Below, one piece after another: positions 9,667-19,893 of a DNA stretch of 34,625 bases. Source of the stretch: Acephala macrosclerotiorum (Eukaryota; Ascomycota; Leotiomycetes; Helotiales; Mollisiaceae); contig MU119642.1 of assembly GCA_014904845.1 (NCBI GenBank), positions 1-34,625 of the forward strand, given 5' to 3'. The notes under the pieces are model-generated. The model worked only from the letters and a program-made list of their open reading frames with translations. It ran no database searches and was not told the DNA's origin. Position numbers and translations under genes: made by a program. Every line of letters begins with the position of its first letter. The first letter of the stretch is position 1.

Positions 9667-12107
9667 ATGGAGGGACTTAAGAATACCTTTGCACAATGCA
9701 AAAAGGAGAACAGAGTAAGCTTCGCCCCCTTCAATTGATAAAAATTGCCCCGCCACTTCATGATTGACGAAATGTCCAGCCGGCTCTCGTAACGTACTTC
9801 ACGGCTGGATATCCTACTCCGGAAGAGACTGTTGATGTTATGCTTGGTATGGAAGCTGGTGGTGCTGGTAAGAAACCCAATTGAGTGCTCGCAGACCTGT
9901 TCTGATAGTTTTCCCAGATGTAATTGAACTTGGTCTCCCTTTCACCGACCCAATTGCAGATGGACCAACGATTCAGAAAGCCAACACTGTTCGTAGCTGC
10001 TCCTGTTCCCTCACAAGTACTATTTCTCACACCAAAGACAGCAAGCACTGAAGAATGGCGTCACAGTCACCTCGGTTCTGCAAATGGTTCGAGATGCGAG
10101 GAAGAAAGGTCTAAAAGTACCAGTTCTGTTCATGGGATATTACAACCCTATTCTGAGCTATGGCGAAGAAAGACTGCTCAATGACTGTCGTGAGGCCGGT
10201 GTCAATGGGTTCATTATTGTTGATCTGCCACCCGAGGAAGCTGTCTCGTTCAGAAAGTTCTGTACCAAAGGAGGGTGAGTCACTTCAATTCGAACATTCC
10301 GGAGAGAATAGATACTGATTATAGGACACAGACTTTCATACGTTCCTCTTATCGCCCCTGCTACCTCCGAATCTCGAATGAAGCTGCTGTGCAAGCTCGC
10401 CGACTCCTTCATATACGTCGTTTCACGCATGGGTGTCACTGGCGCGACAGGAACCCTGAATACAGGTCTACCAGATCTTCTAAGACGGGTCAAGGAATAC
10501 TCTGGTGAAAAGCCAGCGGCTGTGGGATTTGGTGTCAGCACAAGAGATCACTTCCTGAGTGTAGCACAAATCGCCGACGGTGTAGTAATTGGCAGCCAGA
10601 TCATCATAGAGCTGTCGAAAGCACCCGCTGGCCAAGGAGCGAAGGCTGTCGAGGAATACTGCGCCACAGTTGGTGGTCGCCGTAATGCCCCCAATGGCGG
10701 ACTTACCAGAAAGGTGGGTATCGTCGAGACCATGGATGCAGCACACGAACCCAATGGCAAAGTGCAAGTTGACGGTGTCATCAAGGAATCGAGTGGTCCT
10801 GGTTTGGCAGACCAGATTGAAGCCTTGAATACAGACGGACCAGTCGACCCGGCACATCTGCCACAGCGATTTGGAGAATTTGGTGGACAGTACGTTCCCG
10901 AATCTTTGATGGACTGTTTGTCGGAATTGGAAGAGGGTTTCAACAAGATCAAGGATGATCCCGCTTTCTGGGAAGAATACCGGACATATTACCCCTGGAT
11001 GGGACGACCAGGACAATTACATCTTGCTGAACGCCTGACAGAGCATGCCGGCGGGGCAAATATCTGGTTGAAGAGAGAGGATCTCAACCATACTGGAAGT
11101 CACAAGATTAATAATGCTCTGGGCCAGATTCTGCTTGCAAGAAAACTTGGTAAGACCGAAATAATTGCCGAAACTGGTGCTGGTCAACATGGTGTGGCAA
11201 CTGCAACAGTTTGCGCCAAGTTTGGCATGAAATGTACGATTTATATGGGAGCCGTGAGTCATCAATAATTTCTCGTTCCTAGATATCACTAACAATCATG
11301 CAGGAAGACGTAAGAAGACAAGCCCTAAATGTCTTCCGGATCAAGCTTCTGGGTGCAGATGTCATTGCCGTCGAAGCTGGTTCTCGAACCCTCCGTGACG
11401 CTGTCAACGAGGCCATGCGAGCCTGGGTTGTTAAGCTCGACACGACTCACTACATCATCGGGTCTGCCATCGGACCTCATCCTTTCCCAACCATCGTCCG
11501 CACATTCCAGTCTGTCATCGGAAACGAGACCAAGGCACAAATGATGGAGAAGCGAGGAAAGCTCCCAGATGCCGTCGTGGCTTGTGTCGGCGGTGGCTCC
11601 AATGCCGTCGGGATGTTCTACCCATTCTCCAAGGATCCTTCCGTGAAGCTCCTTGGTGTTGAGGCAGGTGGTGATGGGATAGACACCAACCGACACAGCG
11701 CTACATTGTCAGGAGGAAGCAAAGGTGTTCTCCATGGTGTCCGCACGTACGTTCTCCAAGACAAACATGGCCAAATCACGGACACGCATTCTGTCTCTGC
11801 CGGTCTTGATTACCCTGGCGTCGGGCCCGAATTAGCGAGTTGGAAAGACAGCGAGAGAGCCAAATTTATTGCGGCGACTGATGCCGAGGCTTTTATTGGT
11901 TTCAGACTCATTAGTCAGCTCGAGGGTATCATCCCGGCATTAGAATCTGCACATGCAGTCTATGGTGCTATGGAGCTTGCAAAGACGATGGACAAGGACA
12001 AGGATATTGTCATCTGTCTGAGTGGACGAGGTGATAAAGATGTCCAGAGCGTGGCTGATGAGCTGCCTATCCTTGGTCCCAAGATTGGTTGGGACTTGAG
12101 ATTTTAG
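9667..12107 (+). CDS. Bifunctional tryptophan synthase (alpha-beta fusion)
   Basis: Six exons: 9667-9714, 9780-9867, 9918-9988, 10042-10274, 10332-11253, 11304-12107. Together they give 721 residues, close to fungal orthologues such as yeast Trp5 and Neurospora trp-3. It makes tryptophan from indole-3-glycerol phosphate and serine via channelled indole, in the cytosol. The alpha domain (about 1-258) contains [15 protein letters not shown]; its catalytic acids fall at Glu49 and Asp60, the same numbers as in bacterial TrpA. A linker (about 258-322) leads to the PLP-dependent beta domain with [12 protein letters not shown], then [20 protein letters not shown] (Schiff-base Lys near 405), [10 protein letters not shown] and the phosphate loop [12 protein letters not shown]. 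All introns are 50-65 bp; intron 3 uses a weak GTTCGT donor, the least certain junction. No broken motifs; the gene appears functional. Confidence 0.96.
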
Positions 12108-12898
12108 GCGCGTCCAAGATCTTCTTGATTTCTTGAAGCACTTTAATCCGATTCCATCTGATTCTCAAAGCATTTGGTCTTGGCTGTGTCATGATAATTT
12201 CCCTTCTCTAGATCGTTGGACCCGGATAGAAAGGAATAATAAAATGGTTGACGGCATCCACGCTGGAACTACCTCTGCGTTTCCTCTCTACTTTGTTTTT
12301 CTACTCCTCCTTTATTAGGCATCTAGAAGTGTTCTTATCTTCTATCATCTTCACGTGGATCCTTCATGTTTTATGTTGGTCTAGCCTCGCCGTGGTCCAC
12401 GGTCAGTGTCCGAATCCTTCTTTCATAATCCTGCATTTTCATGTCAAGCTCAACTTTTTGCTTCATTTTAGTTTGTCCTCACATCTCATACATGCGCTCA
12501 CATCACCCCATCCTCCATCTATCAAAATACCCAACCAAACCGTCCACTCCGCACACCATAACCTCCCAGTCCTCGGCCTCACCCACCTAACATACCCATC
12601 GACATCGGCTCATCTGCCATAAACGCATTGGAATCCCCCTAAGGTCCAAGGTCACCTCGATGTCAGAGATATAGGAGTGCCCTCGAATGAGGTGGAGGTC
12701 TATTTAAGAGAGCACTGCCGGTATTATTGATGTTGTGGTGGGGTGGGAGAGGTGCTTTTCCGTCTAGGAAGTCGTTTCAGGCGTTGATGCAGATTCCGTT
12801 TCTGTGTCGATGGGGATTGAAAGGCTGCATTTTGATTTCAAGTATATTGAGATATTTATTTATAGAGCAATGCAGCAAATGACGCGCGACCCATAGCA
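12108..12898. other. 3' flanks of TRP and of the monooxygenase
   Basis: About 790 bp between two convergent genes. An AATAAA at 12238-12243 could serve as a polyadenylation signal for the tryptophan synthase transcript. The rest is C/T-rich with an open frame (12248-12622) that has no recognisable motif and looks like chance. Nothing else is seen. Confidence 0.5.
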
Positions 12899-14200
12899 TC
12901 ACTTCTTCCCCATCTTCTTCTGAGCCTCCATTCCATACTTATAGACCTTCCACATCAATCCCGTGCTATGTCCAAACCTAATCCCCTCATGCGACCACTT
13001 AATCACATGCTCTGCCCTCGCCACAGCCTTCTTATCATAAGCTTTCACTGCCTCCTCTATACTCCCGTGCCTACAAAGCTGCTCCGCAAGATCCCATCCA
13101 TCCTTGAGCGCCAAATTCACTCCGTCAAGTGTGAAGGAATTCAGGACATAGTTCATGTCACCGATAAACACTACCCCTCGTAGAGGGGTATCATAATGGA
13201 AAGACGCTTTTTCTTTCGCTGGGCGGATAAATGCCGTCGTTGAATCTGTAGCTTCGGCGATAGTCTTGAAAGGCTCCTCGAACTTGCCTGCCGAGCCAAG
13301 TTTCAACGCTTCTTTCTTCAATGTTGCAAACTCCTCTGCGGTGAACGACGTCTTGGTAGCACGTTCAGGCCCCATCTTGCTCAATGCCCAACCTACGGTC
13401 ATGTCGTCGAATGGTGTATAGATCTAGCAGATCCCTTCTCCAGAAGACATCTGCAAGCCGTAGTCTTCGTGAGCTGGGTGAAGGATTCCCTTGGGGAAAT
13501 GCGAGATGCCGCCAATTTGCGTTGCGCCGGCGTAGTCGAAACTCATGTTGTGAGGTCGGAAGCAGGCTCTGACCTGGCTGTCTGCTCCATCTGCAGCAAT
13601 CAGGAGGTCACAGTCTTGTGTCAAAGTTCTTGACGACGAGGGTGCGTCGGCGTTATTGGAGATAGTGACTCGAACTTGGCTATTGGGAAGTCGTTCTGCC
13701 TTCTCGCAAGTGCATTCCCATTGCCAAGTACACTTTTCTGCCTTCTCGCAAGTGCATTCCCATTGCCAAGTACACTTTTCTGCCTTCTCTGCTTTCTCCA
13801 AAAGGATCCGTTTGAGATCTGAGCGTGTGATGCGCATGGTGGTTGCTGGCAAGTCACCGTACGGCTCGGGGTTGATTGAAGCAAGGAGCTTCCAGTTGTC
13901 GGCCCATACCCATATGGCGCCGCTGTTTAGGGTCGCGTGTACGCGGATATCGTCGAGTAATCCCAGTTGCTGTAGTGCGACTAGTCCTTCGTCCACATTG
14001 CCACCGCTGAGAGAGAGCATGTAAGGATCCTGCTCGATAGAAGTTTCCCGGGCTGTGCGTTCTAGGACCGTGATCTTGGGACGTTTCAGAGAGGGATCCC
14101 ATAGTTGGCCGAGCGCAGCTACGAATGTTGATCCTGCGATGCCACCTCCTGCCACGATGATCTGTTTCCCGCTGAGGAAATGACTAGGTTTTGTTGTCAT
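12899..14200 (-). pseudogene. FAD-dependent monooxygenase with in-frame TAG
   Basis: One continuous frame of 434 codons with a single internal stop at codon 259 (TAG, 13424-13426). It encodes a group A flavin monooxygenase. The N-terminal Rossmann motif VAGGGIAGSTF is at about 16-26 (GxGxxG type), the LLIAADGADS DG motif at about 199-208, and the C-terminal flavin motif VVFIGDMNYVLNSFTLDGVN at about 343-362. The downstream half starts IYTPFDD and continues to a normal stop, so loss of one codon is the only break. No splice donor lies nearby to remove the TAG as an intron. A CAG-to-TAG change would explain it and matches the CpA preference of RIP, but the ancestral codon is inferred. Residues about 141-168 are a perfect 14-residue tandem duplication. 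Substrate unknown. Alternatives are a truncated 258-residue product or stop readthrough. Confidence 0.85.
13696..13779 (-). repeat. Perfect 2 x 42 bp tandem duplication in the monooxygenase
   Basis: Units 13696-13737 and 13738-13779 are identical and in frame; each encodes AEKCTWQWECTCEK on the minus strand. A partial third unit (AE, then divergence) follows, and a related AEK precedes. Complete identity points to a recent event. It adds Cys and Trp residues between the substrate-side helix and the following strand of the enzyme. Confidence 0.95.
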
Positions 14201-15151
14201 TGTTGACGACAGGGGTGTTGCTAGGTCCGAGGCTTTGACTGGTGTAAGGGGATCGTCACTCCAAATACCCTTTATATATTAACAGAAACAATTCTTTTGT
14301 ATGAAAGTCATTGCTCATGACAAATATGGGTTTACAATCCAAAGTTGGAGCCAAAAAGCGGAACCAAAGTCGGAACCAAATCTCAACACTTGATTTTGAG
14401 ACAAGCGTGCCGAAATTGGTATGGCGGAGATGGATAGCTAACAAATACATAGGATGGATGCATGAACTAGAGGACAACAAATAAACCTCTTGGAAAGAAG
14501 GTAAACGTCGTACCAAATACCGACGCGCAAGAGAGTGAACACGTGATTCCATGGAGAGAACCGCTTGTGAGAGAAGGAAAGACAACTTTCGCTTGAAGTG
14601 TGAGCTACAGACAACAGTTTCTATGTCAGAGTTGTCCTTGCCAATATCTTTACAGTATATACTTCGTCCACCCCCGATTCGAGAGAACTGCAGTGTGGCC
14701 GTCCGTACACGGAGCTTCTGCGCATGTTAGATGTCCCCCGGCGTGGCAGTCGACATTTCCGATGCACATTTTTAGCGGTGAGTGTTATATCTAAAGTTTC
14801 CAGCTTAAGAAACTATCCGGACGTATCGACCCAAGCAAAAGGGAGGTCGACGTTTTTAGATTTACCTGTATTCAGCTAGTGTCATGCCGCCTCAACTTGC
14901 GACAGGGGCATTATCTTAGGGCAGCCAGCGATGTTAGCACGTGCCTAGCTTGGGCCGGCATATGGAGATACCTACCGCAGACGTAGGTTCATCTAAAGAG
15001 ATACTGTATCTCGTTGACATCAACGGTCCTGTTCCAAGGTGGGCTCGGAATCCTTGATTGAGAGCTGTTGTGCTGGGCCATGTGTGTGAAACTTTCTTTC
15101 TCGCATCGACTTTGCTTTGTCCCTGTTTCAAAATGCGTGCCAATTGCAACC
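14201..15151. other. Intergenic, promoter sides of two divergent genes
   Basis: About 950 bp between the starts of the monooxygenase (minus) and the membrane protein (plus). Short open frames on both strands (for example 14256-14585 minus, 14600-14794 plus) show no motif. The frame of the downstream gene stays open back to 15068. I see no further feature. Confidence 0.5.
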
Positions 15152-16696
15152 ATGGACGTCTATCTCGGCTGCAAGCGTGAGGCGGACCAAGTATCAGATT
15201 TTAAGCCTCTTGTGCTCTGTCAAAACCTACATACCTATATTTTCGAGGAAACAATCTTTGCTTCAATGCTCCAATGGGTTCGTTCTCTGACAATGCTGTT
15301 CGACAAGCCAGAATACAGCGCGCGTTTTTTGGTCCCCTTACTTGTCATTTTCATATCCACAGTCGTTATCATTTATGAGTGGGGTGCTTTCCTTTCGCAG
15401 CCAGTTCGCCATATTTTGCCTCCGGTAGACTTGTTTTCGGCACCCACATCGGGTGGCGATCCTGGGACAATCGGAGAAGAGGTGAACCCAGAAGAGTATC
15501 GCCAAGTCTACTCCGTCTCGACAGTCGACAGAAAATACTTCTTTATCGATTTCGTCGACCAGAGGTCCATCAACCCAAACATCATACCTCATCCTTTCCT
15601 GGAGGATACGTGGGTCCTTGTTGCCCAACGACATGACCCCGAAGGTTTTGGTCAACATCCCATGTCATTTGCTGAGGTAACCTGCAACGCGGTCTTCCGA
15701 AATGGCGCACTCCGATGTCTACAAAGCCCATATACCTTGCCTGTCGAAACAGAGTCTTTTGACAAGTGTGAAGGAGGCCTGGTCTTGCTCAACATGAACC
15801 AGGGACCTCACGACGCACGCATGTTCTTCGGGCCAGAAGCGCCGCACATTATCTACGGGTCAAACTCGAGGTTTACATGCTTCGGGCAATGGGTGCAGGA
15901 TCTGGGATCACTTATCGATTGGAAAAATGACACATTTGCCTTCCCAGATACCGGATTCAAGAACGCAACCGAGATTCAAAGACCTCCTCCATACGGAGCT
16001 ATGGAGAAAAATTTCTTCCTATTCTGGGACCAAGATGGCCAAGCTTACGCCCACTACGATGTGTCACCCAACCGTTCTTTCGCAAAACTCGAACCCGACG
16101 GCTCGGTGGGAGAAGATCTCGCACCTCAAGCCGCGCTGGCCGGAGACGAGACTTGCATGACGAAATATATGCCCTCAGTTAAGACTGGCAAGGAATCAGT
16201 CCCCGAAGCAACGAGGTCTGGCAAAGAGTCAATTCATCAAGCAACGAACTCCTTATCCGTCACGCTTTGTAAGCGATTCGATCCATCATGTCAACCAAAC
16301 GATCTTAACACATTCATTTTTTCCATTTTCCAACACAAACGCTATCATTTATTTCATAGCGTTTACGAGCCGTACCTTATGCTCTTTGAGCAGAAAGCGC
16401 CGTTCAAGGTGCATGGTATTTCCGAGAAGCCGTTTTGGATTCATGGGAGGTGGAGGCCGAGCGACGTAGCGAGACCGAACGGTCTCAACGAGGAAGTGAT
16501 CGAAGATGGGAAAGTACGGAATTGGAATCAGACAGAGATGATGTATATCACGTCGATGAGTTGGAAGTCAAGTGGTCAGAAGTACCATGGGTATAGCGAC
16601 GATGTGCTGTTTCTTGCTTTCGGAATAGAGGATTTTCAAAGTGCCGGAATTGATGTGGTAGTTGGTGACCTCTTGTTAGATATTGGTCTTTGTTAG
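15152..16696 (+). CDS. Single-pass membrane protein, unrecognised fungal family
   Basis: Intronless frame; the start is uncertain. The ATG at 15152 has the best context (ACCATGG) and gives 514 residues; an ATG at 15266 gives a 476-residue protein with a more typical short tail. One hydrophobic segment (LVPLLVIFISTVVIIYEW) lies about 60 residues from the 15152 start, followed by a large domain with at least four N-glycosylation sequons (NDT, NAT, NRS, NQT) and paired Cys. This suggests a type II protein of the Golgi or ER lumen. Conserved-looking features are DARMFFGPEAPHIIYGSNSR, FFLFWDQDG, HLFHSVYEPYLMLFE and the C-terminal GYSDDVLFLAFGIED. These look like propeller-type carbohydrate-active proteins, but I cannot assign a family. 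A 30-base imperfect tandem repeat (TGKESVPEAT / SGKESIHQAT) lies near 16183-16250. No stop or frameshift. Confidence 0.75.
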   Translation: MDVYLGCKREADQVSDFKPLVLCQNLHTYIFEETIFASMLQWVRSLTMLFDKPEYSARFLVPLLVIFISTVVIIYEWGAFLSQPVRHILPPVDLFSAPTSGGDPGTIGEEVNPEEYRQVYSVSTVDRKYFFIDFVDQRSINPNIIPHPFLEDTWVLVAQRHDPEGFGQHPMSFAEVTCNAVFRNGALRCLQSPYTLPVETESFDKCEGGLVLLNMNQGPHDARMFFGPEAPHIIYGSNSRFTCFGQWVQDLGSLIDWKNDTFAFPDTGFKNATEIQRPPPYGAMEKNFFLFWDQDGQAYAHYDVSPNRSFAKLEPDGSVGEDLAPQAALAGDETCMTKYMPSVKTGKESVPEATRSGKESIHQATNSLSVTLCKRFDPSCQPNDLNTFIFSIFQHKRYHLFHSVYEPYLMLFEQKAPFKVHGISEKPFWIHGRWRPSDVARPNGLNEEVIEDGKVRNWNQTEMMYITSMSWKSSGQKYHGYSDDVLFLAFGIEDFQSAGIDVVVGDLLLDIGLC

Positions 16697-17419
16697 ATTA
16701 TGGGTTTGGTTCACCATTTATGTAAAAGGTTCCGGAAAGATATATTGGCGCTCTAATTGTTTGGAATTCTTTCAGGCACTAGGAACAGGAAATCGTCAAA
16801 GATTGAGTAGGCTGCGATTTCATGCCTGAGGATGTGATATCTGACCTTCCTAAGCTGCAATCGAATGAGTTTATGTTCGGGTAGAGGTGTTGTCCGCATA
16901 TTGGCTTGGATCACTTACAAGCAGCGGCAAAGTTAAGAGTAATTGGTATTGCTATAGACTAGTCAGCCATCCGTTGCCGCCATAAAAGGTGGAGGAACAG
17001 GGAGGCAATCATAGTTTAGTTTAGAAGCAGCCGCACATCCTACTCTGTGTGCGTAAAGAGGCGATGAAGTCGGATCTGGCTCGTGCCCATTTCCAGCTCA
17101 CATACAAGCCAAACACGAAAAAGGCTAGATTTGAGGCTGTGATGTAGCTAATTATATTACCCCGATTTAGCATGTGCGTGCGCAAACTCTTCTCGGCGCC
17201 CGTCGACCAGCACTTTCGCTCGCTAAAGATAAGGTAGATAAGGTTAAGTCTTGGGAGTACCCGTCGGCACCCCGGGTCACTTCTGGTCAAAAATATCCGA
17301 GCCCGACTGACCCGACACTCTTGAACGTTCTCTTACATTTGTAACGCTCCCCGCAAACTTGAACAGGTTTCCCGTTCTCGTTTCCGAATATCAATTCTTG
17401 CCACACGATAGCCGTCACA
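16697..17419. other. Intergenic, no gene seen
   Basis: About 720 bp containing the 3' flank of the membrane protein and the promoter of the APH-fold gene. A minus-strand open frame at 17021-17290 has a hydrophobic stretch but no recognisable motif. Confidence 0.5.
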
Positions 17420-18733
17420 ATGCTGTTCGATTTCGAGCCGTTTCTCTCCAAGATCGATCCCTCCCAGAAATACGAATTTCAGTCCCTGACTGGTGGTTTG
17501 GTCAACCTTACCGTGCGTGCGACGAAGGTCTCGCCCTCTGGTGGCATCTTCCCCAAACACGACACCCTGATCTTGAAATATGCACCTCCGTTTGTTGCGA
17601 CGCTTGGAGAGTCCGCTCCCTTCTCTCAGGACCGCCAGGTATGTTACTTTTATCTGTATTGAAATTGAACGTTGCAACATGCTAAGTTCTGTGAGCTGAT
17701 AGAGGCACGTGCGCTTACTCAATTTTCCCCTCCTGATGGACCACTTTCCACCCTTGGACGATCGAGTTCCATCTCAGTCTCGGAGCTGCTATATCACAGT
17801 GCGGAAGAACATGTACTTGTCTTTGAAGATCTAGGGCCTTTGCTCACTCTATATCAATATTTCGCTGCCATCCCGGATGAGAAAGCTGGCCTCTCTGAAG
17901 GGGGCCAGGATGCAAACCAAATACTTGGCTCGAGGATAGGAGAGTTCTTTGCTGAGCTACATTCCCCAAGTACATGGCAACTAGTCAGCACGGCAACATC
18001 TGGGAATCTGGAAAACCCCGTTACCAAAGATCTGATCCTCCGGGCAGCAGTGATAACTATCCAGGAATACCTTGCGCAATTCAAGATTCCCAATGCTCAA
18101 ATGCTCTTCCATCGGGTCCTAGCAGACTACCAACGAGTCAACATGCCTGAGGAGCGATGCTTCATTTTAGGCGATTTCACTCCCGGCGCAATCCTCCTAG
18201 CTGCATCCGGTGATGCGACGCAGTCTATGGGTGTCATTGATTGGGAGTTTTCTAGCGAAGGACGAGGACCTAACGGAGATATGTCACAATTTCTGGCGGT
18301 CATACATCTGCTCTTAATGGCTGCTCTACCTGGCAGTCAACGTCATCGTGCCTTAGATTCGTTCATCCAAGGTGTTTACTCGGCATACCACAGACATAGC
18401 TCGATACGCCTTGAACAGCAGGATCTACTCATGCTCAGCAAATCAGATGCAGCTCAAACAGAGCTTCGAACAGGATCCCAGAATCTCCAGATACTTCGAT
18501 CGGCTTTGATCCTGCACGGCCGGGAGATGATAAACAATACGGTTGAACAGGAGTGGCAGGATTCACCTCACAAGGAACGTAGCGTTCTTGTCCAGGAAAT
18601 GGTGGAGAAAGGCGCCTGGTATTTGGAAAGGGCAGGGGATTCTGTCGAGGAGATGCTGGACCCTGCAAATGTAGAGGAGCTTATTAAGGGGGACGGTCGA
18701 GTTATGTTGGGTCTCTTTGGAGTAGGGAATTGA
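17420..18733 (+). CDS. APH-fold phosphotransferase-like protein (variant active site)
   Basis: Two exons: 17420-17638 and 17687-18733, with a GTATGT intron ending GCTAAG (17686; an in-frame alternative acceptor is TGTGAG, three codons later). The product is 421 residues. It has the architecture of fungal aminoglycoside/choline-kinase-like (APH) proteins: an N-lobe with LTGGLVNLTVRA (glycine-rich loop region) and LILKYAPPF (putative ATP Lys), the hinge-type VLVFEDLGP, then FILGDFTPGAILL at about 233-245 and GVIDWEFSSEGRGP at about 255-268. The family catalytic loop is HGDxxPxN; here His is Leu and Asn is Ala, while Asp (about 236) and the DW aspartate (about 258) remain. Activity may therefore be altered or lost, although such variation occurs in fungal paralogues. 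Substrate unknown. No stop codons; the gene looks expressed rather than decayed. Confidence 0.85.
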
Positions 18734-19079
18734 GGTCGAAAGGGTAATGTTACAAGGTATTACAAAATTCCGAACTTCATTCCCTCTTTGGTCAAAGAGG
18801 CTGCACGTCTTGTCAAATACCTCTTAGAAATGTGCTCTGAGAATTGAATGTGTAGAAGAGAACGAAGATGAAATGACCTTGGCTACTCCGTCCCGAAAGA
18901 GGAACTTGCTTTATCAGAAGAGTCGTCCGCCTCCACCTTCCCCTCTACTCTCTTTTCATTCTCCCGAAACCTCTTTCTCGTGTCGCTCCTCAAGCGTCTC
19001 ATCTAGCTTATTCTCCCGAGGCCGATTCCTCATCCAAGGCTTTGAAGGTTTATTCCGGCGCGAGCTCATGAAGCTTTAC

Positions 19080-19315
19080 AGGTTAAGAAAAGGGATGGTT
19101 TTGTCTTGTAGGGCAAGTTTGTTAGCAACATCCCAGCCAATTGCTTCATACGGTACGTCGAACTCAGCATATCGAAATTCAATAAGGTGCGGCATCCCCG
19201 ACAACGCAAACTCCTATATCATGTCCTGGATCTCGTTTGGAAGTTCTGAGAACTTGTGGAATTGGCCAAGTCGGCCCTTGATAAGTTTGCCGGGTAATTG
19301 TGAGTTGCTCTCCAT
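19080..19315 (-). pseudogene. 2EXR-family pseudogene, N-terminal part (copy 4)
   Basis: The minus strand from an ATG at 19315 reads MESNSQLPGKLIKG and then FHKFSELPNEIQDMI, the first 2EXR motif, followed by TAG (19214-19216) exactly where the family has Trp (IW). The same frame continues EFALSGMPHLIEFRYAEF and stays open to a GTAAAG donor-like site at 19079. TGG-to-TAG is a G-to-A change in TpG context, that is CpA-to-TpA on the other strand, as RIP would make. The exon that should carry the second motif was not found downstream. As in copy 3, the first ExR has Gln instead of Arg. Confidence 0.75.
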
Positions 19316-19893
19316 TGAAGCGATGAAGGTGTTTGTGATCAGTCGGAGCGATTTGAGAATTTTGAGATACAGATGTCGATGTGGTGGGAATACTGTCAAT
19401 AAGAAATATTTTAGGATCTATTTTATAATTGAGTTTAGTATCACGAAGTGAATGGTCGACCTATAAGATAATGAAAACTTGCTGTTAGTAGACTAAGGGC
19501 ATAAGCCATTCAGTGTTACTGTTCACGTTCATAATCATGAAATTCAACAAGCTTGACGGCTGCAGAATCCGGAATTTAATCTCGGCACCACGAACTGCAC
19601 CATGTTATGAGCAGTGCAGGGCCTCGAAATGCCATGTCCAGAATATTGATGATGGGAACGAGATGTGCTCTCGATGCCCGAGATAGTCTGAAGTTCTGGT
19701 AAGGAGGGCTGCCGTTGAAGGACTCAAGCTGCTTGTAGACATTAATAGACACAGAACAAAACAGTAGTGACGCCCAATTGCAACATGATTCACGAAAAGA
19801 TGGTACATTAAATTGTGCTCCATACTCTGCGCAATAAGGTACCATTGATGATCTCCTCCTTCCTTCAAAGACATTTGCGATTCTGCTAGGGAC

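Noticed and set aside
10480..11696. Long minus-strand open frames inside the tryptophan synthase gene (10480-11016, 10548-10952, 11325-11696)
   Set aside because: They are antisense shadows of a strongly conserved coding region with all expected plus-strand motifs.
12248..12622. 124-codon plus-strand open frame downstream of tryptophan synthase
   Set aside because: The C/T-rich composition gives a hydrophobic, low-information peptide in the 3' flank; no motif.
13424..13440. Reading the monooxygenase TAG as part of an intron
   Set aside because: No GT donor with an AG acceptor spans the codon without removing conserved residues, and the frame is identical on both sides.
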